DNA of 37,367 nucleotides from Bacillota bacterium (lineage in GTDB: Bacteria; Bacillota; Clostridia; Lachnospirales; Cellulosilyticaceae): assembly GCA_023393125.1 (NCBI GenBank), contig JAEWMQ010000110.1:1-37367 (forward strand). Direction: 5' to 3'. Both the position numbers and the translations under genes were made by a program. Below the pieces are notes generated by a model. It did not search any database. It had not been told where the DNA came from and was given only the letters and a program-made list of their open reading frames with translations. Numbering within the stretch: the stretch's first letter is position 1; every line of letters starts with the position of its first letter. Positions 33,158 to 37,367 of the stretch are shown one piece after another.

Positions 33158-33835
33158 TTATCTTCCCACCTTATAACCTAATCCTCTAACCGTCATAATA
33201 AACGTTGGATCCCCTGGGTCATCTTCTAATTTATCTCTTAAACGTTTAATGTAAACTGTTACTGTATTATCATTTACAAAGTCTCCTGCGATATCCCATA
33301 TGCCTTCTAACAGTTGATTCCTAGATAAAACTTGTCCCTCATGGGTAATGAAAGTAAGAAGTAGTCTGTATTCTAAAGCTGTCAATTGTACCTCTTTATT
33401 ATTCTTATAAACCTTGGCCTCCAATGTGTTTATCCTAATATTATTATAAATAAAAATAGATTTCGTACTGTCTGTTTTATTATGACGACGCAGTACTGAC
33501 TTAATCCTAGAAATAAGCTCACGAATTCTAAAAGGTTTCGTTACATAGTCATCTGCCCCCATATCCAGTCCCATAACTACATTAACTTCATCATCACAAG
33601 CAGTTAAAAAGATAACTGGAATATCTCTGTTTTCTTTCGCCACCTTACAAAGCTCATAACCGGAACCATCAGGAAGGGTAAGGTCTAAAAGGCATAAATC
33701 TACTACTTCATTTTCTATATAAGCTTTTCCCTCTGCCACATTACTGCATACTTTAACCTCATAACCTTCTTGTCCCAGTGAATACTCTATTCCCATTGCA
33801 ATGGATAAATCATCTTCTACAACTAAGATTTTCAT
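33158..33835 (-). CDS. Response regulator, OmpR/PhoB family
   Basis: 225 residues. Receiver domain with acidic pair EDD at 7-9, phospho-acceptor Asp51 in LLDLTLPDG, switch Thr in FLTAC and Lys in VTKPF; then a winged-helix DNA-binding domain (about 128-222) with VTVYIKRLRDKLEDD as recognition region and the usual end VRGLGYKVGR. First gene of the regulator/kinase/ATPase/permease cluster. Its likely target is the inverted repeat at 32097-32110. Confidence 0.93.
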   Translation of the reverse strand: MKILVVEDDLSIAMGIEYSLGQEGYEVKVCSNVAEGKAYIENEVVDLCLLDLTLPDGSGYELCKVAKENRDIPVIFLTACDDEVNVVMGLDMGADDYVTKPFRIRELISRIKSVLRRHNKTDSTKSIFIYNNIRINTLEAKVYKNNKEVQLTALEYRLLLTFITHEGQVLSRNQLLEGIWDIAGDFVNDNTVTVYIKRLRDKLEDDPGDPTFIMTVRGLGYKVGR

Positions 33836-34105
33836 TTGTTCCCCTCTCTCCCTAAATATTTTAGATGCCTATACTTTTAATAGTTATATAAAAAGAAAGC
33901 TGCTCAAAAACAGCCTTCCTTTTGCTCTGATGTTATTAAAATTTACTTGGCTTAGATACTGCTATTTTATAAGGCTTATCTTTTGACTTAGTATAACCTA
34001 ATTTATATAAGTTTAAAAAGCTTTATTTATTAATCATAAAACCTGGTTGGCTCATATTTGTCCCTTCATTTTGTTTATGAACTACGGTATACGGCAAGAA
34101 TACAA
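33836..34105. other. Intergenic region between divergent genes
   Basis: A weak hairpin (AAGCTG/CAGCCTT) lies near 33893-33920. No gene and no clear promoter for the response regulator are seen. Confidence 0.4.
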
Positions 34106-34134
34106 TTGATTAATTAAATTGTATTAAATATAAT
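34106..34134 (+). promoter_or_regulatory. Promoter of the thioesterase gene
   Basis: TTGATT (34106-34111), a 17-bp spacer and TATAAT (34129-34134). Confidence 0.78.
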
Positions 34135-34172
34135 TAGTCATAAATAGATTGCATAAGAAGGGGATATTAAAA

Positions 34173-34922
34173 ATGGCTAATATATTTAGTAAGCAATATA
34201 CTATAGAAATTTATGATGTTGATTCAAATTATAGATGTAAATACTCATCCCTAATGAATTATTTATGGGATATCGTTGTTTCACAAAGTGATTCCCTAGG
34301 CGAAACTGATAATGGTCTTATCAATAATTGTGCTTGGGTTCTATTAAAATATGACTTAACCATTGTAGAATATCCTAAATTCCGCGACACTATCACTGTT
34401 GAAACGGACATTGTAGGCATTAAAAAATTATATGGTTATCGAAGCTTTAAAATTAAAACCTCAGAAGGTACTATCATTGCTTCTGGTATTTCCACAGCTG
34501 TGCTTATCGACCTTGATAAAAGGCGTCCTGTAAGAATCTCTCCTGAACAATGTAAACTCTATGGACTAGAGAAGGAATTAGAAGAAAACATTCCACTAGA
34601 TGATTTTATGCAGCCTGAAGACTTTAAGTACTCAAAGGACTATCGCGTGCGACATAGTGATATTGATATCAATCAACATGTGAATAATGTTAAGTATATC
34701 GAAATGGCCGTTGATACTTTACCTAGAACTATTTTAAATGCGCATGAAATCTCAAATATTAAAGTCCTATATAAAAAAGAAGCGATAGATGAAGCCTCTT
34801 TGCGCATTTGTAGTGAGGTTATAGAAAGTGATCAGGATCACTTAACGACTCTTCATACAATCGTAGATCTAACTCATGATAAATTACTTACAAAATTAGA
34901 ACTCAAATGGAAAAAACTATAA
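34173..34922 (+). CDS. Acyl-ACP thioesterase
   Basis: 249 residues of the acyl-ACP thioesterase family (PF01643), made of two hot-dog folds. The N-terminal half starts with the usual substrate-side strand (FSKQYTIEIYDVDSNYRC) and its central helix SSLMNYLWDIVVSQSDSLG; the C-terminal half carries SDIDINQHVNNVKYIE, where the Asp/Asn/His group forms the active site in plant and bacterial FatA/B-like enzymes. It releases free fatty acids from acyl-ACP. The ATG at 34173 follows GAAGGGG; an in-frame TTG at 34149 is less likely. It has its own promoter and converges on the ECF operon at a shared terminator. Confidence 0.88.
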   Translation: MANIFSKQYTIEIYDVDSNYRCKYSSLMNYLWDIVVSQSDSLGETDNGLINNCAWVLLKYDLTIVEYPKFRDTITVETDIVGIKKLYGYRSFKIKTSEGTIIASGISTAVLIDLDKRRPVRISPEQCKLYGLEKELEENIPLDDFMQPEDFKYSKDYRVRHSDIDINQHVNNVKYIEMAVDTLPRTILNAHEISNIKVLYKKEAIDEASLRICSEVIESDQDHLTTLHTIVDLTHDKLLTKLELKWKKL

Positions 34923-34963
34923 CCATAAAAGTCTTCAGGAAAAATACTAGCTACATGAAACTA

Positions 34964-35007
34964 AAATAACAGGCTAGGTAATACATAGATTACCTAGCCT
35001 GCTATTT
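34964..35007. terminator. Bidirectional terminator overlapping the end of the zinc-ribbon gene
   Basis: CAGGCTAGGTAAT pairs with ATTACCTAGCCTG across a six-base loop; T-rich flanks on both strands. The stop codon of the minus-strand gene lies inside the hairpin. Confidence 0.82.
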
Positions 35008-35881
35008 CTATACTTCCCTTTTTCGCTTCACGATAAATAAACTTAAGTGTATACACTTTATCTTCTGTAATTTGAAGAGGCACTGCATCTATACTTTGAC
35101 CCCCGTTACCAGATTCATCTATGCTTCCTTCATAAACCTTTTCAAATACCACATTCTCATTTTCATCTAGTATTTCAAGTTCTATGGCTCCCCCTTCCAG
35201 GGTGATATTAATATCTATTTGAGGGACTTCGTCAGCATAGACATTGAGCTTTCTTGTTTTGACTTCTGTTGTGTAATGAAATGTATGCTTAATTTTTTTC
35301 TTTGTACTTGTATCTATACTTATGGTTGATATCCCTGTGCTAATACCATTTAGTTTCACATTTTCCATGGTGATATTTTCTACATAGGAAGTTGCTCCTA
35401 ATCCTATAACTGAAAATAAAAGAACAAATATAAATACAAAATAAATAACACCTATGATAATAAGAGGCTTAGCGATATTAGATTTCTTACATACTTTAGT
35501 CGCTGTCTTTGTACTTACTTCCTTTAAGGCTTCTGAGCCGCAATAGGGACAAATCATCTGCTCCTCTTTGATTGCCTTATTACATACCTGACAGACTTCT
35601 TCAAACACCCCTTTACACTTTGGGCAAATATTATAGTCTTTTTCTACCTTGGTATTGCAGTTAGAGCAATACACATTTTTTTCTTTACTAGATCTAACAA
35701 CTAAATAAATAATAACCCCTATCATATTAGGTACTAACAGTGCTACAGCTGTCCACATAGCAGCTGGCATTTCATAGGCTTTTGCATCTTTATAAATCAC
35801 TATTCCCAATACTGTATATACGCCTATTATAAATGCAAATATCATAGCCACTACTACAGTCATTCCTATTGCTCCTATCAT
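34994..35881 (-). CDS. Membrane protein with double zinc ribbon
   Basis: 295 residues. Two helices at the N-terminus (about 5-30 and 42-63), then two C-x2-C/C-x2-C zinc ribbons in the cytoplasm (YCSNCNTKV..ICPKCKG and VCQVCNKAI..ICPYCGS), a third helix (about 138-163) and a beta-rich outer domain of about 130 residues ending near the C-terminus (KVYTLKFIYREAKKGSIEIAG). Function unknown. Last gene of the sigma factor operon, coupled by ATGA to the gene before it; it may be the target or sensor of the sigma system. Confidence 0.78.
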   Translation of the reverse strand: MIGAIGMTVVVAMIFAFIIGVYTVLGIVIYKDAKAYEMPAAMWTAVALLVPNMIGVIIYLVVRSSKEKNVYCSNCNTKVEKDYNICPKCKGVFEEVCQVCNKAIKEEQMICPYCGSEALKEVSTKTATKVCKKSNIAKPLIIIGVIYFVFIFVLLFSVIGLGATSYVENITMENVKLNGISTGISTISIDTSTKKKIKHTFHYTTEVKTRKLNVYADEVPQIDINITLEGGAIELEILDENENVVFEKVYEGSIDESGNGGQSIDAVPLQITEDKVYTLKFIYREAKKGSIEIAG

Positions 35882-36216
35882 ATTGATTCCTCCTTGTTAC
35901 TTTCCTTATTTCTCATATAGATAGTTGTAAGGCTATAGGCAAGAAGTGGAAGATAGCTTATTCCTAAAATAACATTAATAAGTAGAGCCCTTTGACTAAA
36001 GCCTGGTGCCAATTTTAAGCAAACTATGCCTATCATGATCCCCAATATCATATTCATCCCGCAAATTATAATAATTGGTAAGTATTCTTCCAAAAATTCT
36101 TTTCTATCTTTTGCTATGTGCGCCTTTTGCCTTGCCTTCACTACTGCTTTATAAGAAGGCTTCATTTCCTCTTTTTGCATGGTTTCAAACCATTCGTTTT
36201 CTTTTTCTCCGCTCAC
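35878..36216 (-). CDS. Small two-helix membrane protein, candidate anti-sigma factor
   Basis: 112 residues: a charged cytoplasmic N-terminus of about 45 residues (FETMQKEEMKPSYKAVVKAR), then two membrane helices (about 47-68 and 77-100) and a charged end. GTG start after AAGGAGG. It overlaps the sigma factor gene by 32 bp and the zinc-ribbon gene by 4 bp, the order expected for sigma/anti-sigma pairs. The zinc-binding H-x3-C-x2-C anti-sigma motif is absent, so the role is inferred from position and topology only. Confidence 0.65.
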   Translation of the reverse strand: MSGEKENEWFETMQKEEMKPSYKAVVKARQKAHIAKDRKEFLEEYLPIIIICGMNMILGIMIGIVCLKLAPGFSQRALLINVILGISYLPLLAYSLTTIYMRNKESNKEESI

Positions 36217-36724
36217 AATCTATCTCCTCCTTTTCAACCATTTTCTTTATCTTCACCCGTCCATCATAAATTCGTGATTTGATGGTTTTTTCGGGAATAT
36301 CTAATATTTCTCCTGCTTCTTTGTAGCTTAACCCTTCTATCAGTACCAAAATAATAGGTAATTTGTATTTGTCATCTAGACTTTGTAGACTCTCTTTGGC
36401 GAGTTGCCATTCATCTTTTTTAATTACCTCTCTTAAGAGATCCACTCCTTCATCCGCCGTCTGTATTTCCTTTTCTCCTTGCCAGAGTATGTATTTTACC
36501 TCTCGTTTTAAGCGCCTTAGCTTATCTCTATATAAGTTAACTGCTATATGGGAAAGCCAAGGATAAAAAAGCTGGGTTCTATCATAAAAAAGGTGCTTCT
36601 CAATGGCTTTTACCCAGGTATCTTGAAAGAGCTCCTCTGCATTATATCTATTCTTTTCAAGATACATGCATAGTTTATAAAGCTTATCTTTATGTTCCTC
36701 AATAAGAGTGTCCAAATCTTGCAC
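36185..36724 (-). CDS. RNA polymerase sigma factor, ECF subfamily
   Basis: 179 residues. Region 2 (about 5-75): YNAEELFQDTWVKAIEK and a FYPWLSHIAVNLYRDKLRR stretch for -10 recognition. Region 4 (about 115-170): LPIILVLIEGLSYKEAGEIL and IPEKTIKSRIYDGRVKIKK, the -35-binding helix-turn-helix. The C-terminus ends in a very basic run. GTG start at 36724 after AAGGAGG. It is first in a three-gene operon; ECF factors are usually held by a membrane anti-sigma factor, for which the next gene is the candidate. Confidence 0.92.
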   Translation of the reverse strand: MQDLDTLIEEHKDKLYKLCMYLEKNRYNAEELFQDTWVKAIEKHLFYDRTQLFYPWLSHIAVNLYRDKLRRLKREVKYILWQGEKEIQTADEGVDLLREVIKKDEWQLAKESLQSLDDKYKLPIILVLIEGLSYKEAGEILDIPEKTIKSRIYDGRVKIKKMVEKEEIDCERRKRKRMV

Positions 36725-37053
36725 CTTCTCCCCTCCTTTTCTTAAAATTTAATGCTTATATCTTAATATACGTTTTTATTAGACTAAAGTTGGATATTTT
36801 TTATATTTCTCTCACTTTTTAATTTATTGCATAAACTTTAATACTCAAAAAGGTAGGCAAGTCCTTTTATATGTAAAAATTAGTTATCTTGTCCTATTAA
36901 TGCCATTATGATTATGTTATAATATTCCAGTAAACATAATTTAACCGTAGGCGGATGGCTACGGAGGTTTTGAACGTTTTCTCCTCCTTGGGTTATTGGT
37001 GATATTTTATTTATAAAATCATTCATCATGACACAAAGGGGGTGGTATTGGGT

Positions 37054-37218
37054 ATGATACTAATGCTAATCATTGTAGTAGCTATTTTAACTATTACTAT
37101 TGTTTATGTCCTTAAAGGCATTTATATTATTAAATTTAACCTTGAAGGAAGTCTAAAAGGTTTTAAATTAAGTTTTGAAACTAAAAATGAAAAAGACACT
37201 CCATCCGGCAAGAAGTAG
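37054..37218 (+). CDS. 54-residue single-pass membrane peptide, copy 2
   Basis: Differs from copy 1 at about five positions (MILMLIIVVAILTITIVYVL, IIKF for INKF, SGKK for SSKK), all mild. The membrane helix, the GSLKGFKLSFETKNEKD segment and the Lys-rich end are kept. RBS AAGGGGGTGG eight bases before the ATG. Same uncertainty about function as copy 1. Confidence 0.78.
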   Translation: MILMLIIVVAILTITIVYVLKGIYIIKFNLEGSLKGFKLSFETKNEKDTPSGKK

Positions 37219-37289
37219 TGTCTATGTTCTAAATATATTGCTTTCATAATCCAATAGCCCTAAAATAAAACAAACGTCTCACTTTAGGA

Positions 37290-37326
37290 GTGCTTAGTAG
37301 TTAGTAGCTACTAGGCATTTCTTTTT
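37290..37326 (+). terminator. Terminator of peptide cassette 2
   Basis: TGCTTAGTAG pairs with CTACTAGGCA (one G-T pair), followed by TTTCTTTTT. Confidence 0.72.
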
Positions 37327-37367
37327 ATACTTATATTATAACAATATTTCCTTAAAAATAAACCCTA

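Larger units (their letters stand above)
36865..37367 (+). repeat. Peptide cassette, copy 2
   Basis: Same order as at 21872-22359: extended -10 promoter TGTTATAAT (36915-36923), leader hairpin CCGTAG/CTACGG (36945-36964) with a loop one base longer than in copy 1, GGAGG/CCTCC element, ORF and terminator. The similarity runs to the last base of the window and may extend beyond it. Confidence 0.88.

Overview
The window looks like chromosomal DNA of a low-GC, Gram-positive anaerobe of the Bacillota, most likely class Clostridia (Lachnospirales/Lachnospiraceae type). The evidence is: AT-rich intergenic DNA; AGGAGG-type ribosome binding sites with some GTG and TTG starts; a tryptophan T-box; a lipoprotein-type solute-binding protein; a DUF1540 protein; an Xre/DUF2975 pair; an intramembrane-sensing kinase with an FtsX transporter; and the clostridial type of AhpF homolog. 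The species cannot be fixed from the sequence. There is no prophage, integrase, transposase, complete tRNA, rRNA or CRISPR array.

Layout. 1-484 and 7734-8372 hold two kinds of long hairpin element (A and B), mirror-imaged on the two sides of a 7.2-kb block. Inside the block are an orphan tryptophan-type binding protein under a Trp (UGG) T-box (518-1851), a hypothetical gene with an attenuator-like leader (1901-2893), and a minus-strand run: SUKH-LRR protein, metallo-beta-lactamase-fold hydrolase, CDP-alcohol phosphatidyltransferase, Nudix hydrolase and a secreted M28 peptidase. 8560-11066 is a three-gene operon (DUF2975, Xre regulator, DUF4173) behind a palindromic operator. 11185-11632 is a large structured non-coding RNA candidate. 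A GNAT acetyltransferase and an epimerase follow.

13225-18458 reads rightward: a LuxE/LuxC-like fatty acid reductase pair with its own promoter and terminator, then a PerR-box-like promoter, AhpC and an AhpF homolog whose thioredoxin-fold domains lie at the C-terminus. 18563-24361 reads mostly leftward: a protein with a possible Sm-like core and a Pro/Tyr tail, an ABC-F ATPase behind an attenuator, a 49-residue single-gene unit (promoter, RBS, ORF, terminator), a Rid-family protein, AroA and a DUF1540 protein. Between the Rid protein and AroA, on the plus strand, lies a cassette encoding a 54-residue membrane peptide with a structured leader.

24585-28589 holds accessory genes (esterase, GNAT, HD hydrolase, HAD phosphatase) with gene-poor spacers and short remnants. 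28701-33835 is a complete response regulator/kinase/ABC ATPase/FtsX permease module with a BceR-like inverted repeat in front of the transporter genes, probably for sensing and removing cell-envelope-active compounds. An acyl-ACP thioesterase follows, then an ECF sigma factor operon (36724 to 34994). The window ends in a second, near-identical copy of the 54-residue peptide cassette.

Links between genes. LuxE, LuxC and, 20 kb away, an acyl-ACP thioesterase could together make fatty aldehydes or alcohols. AhpC and the AhpF homolog form one peroxide-reduction system. The least explained items are the covarying A/B hairpins, the structured RNA, the duplicated peptide cassette and the 49-residue gene.
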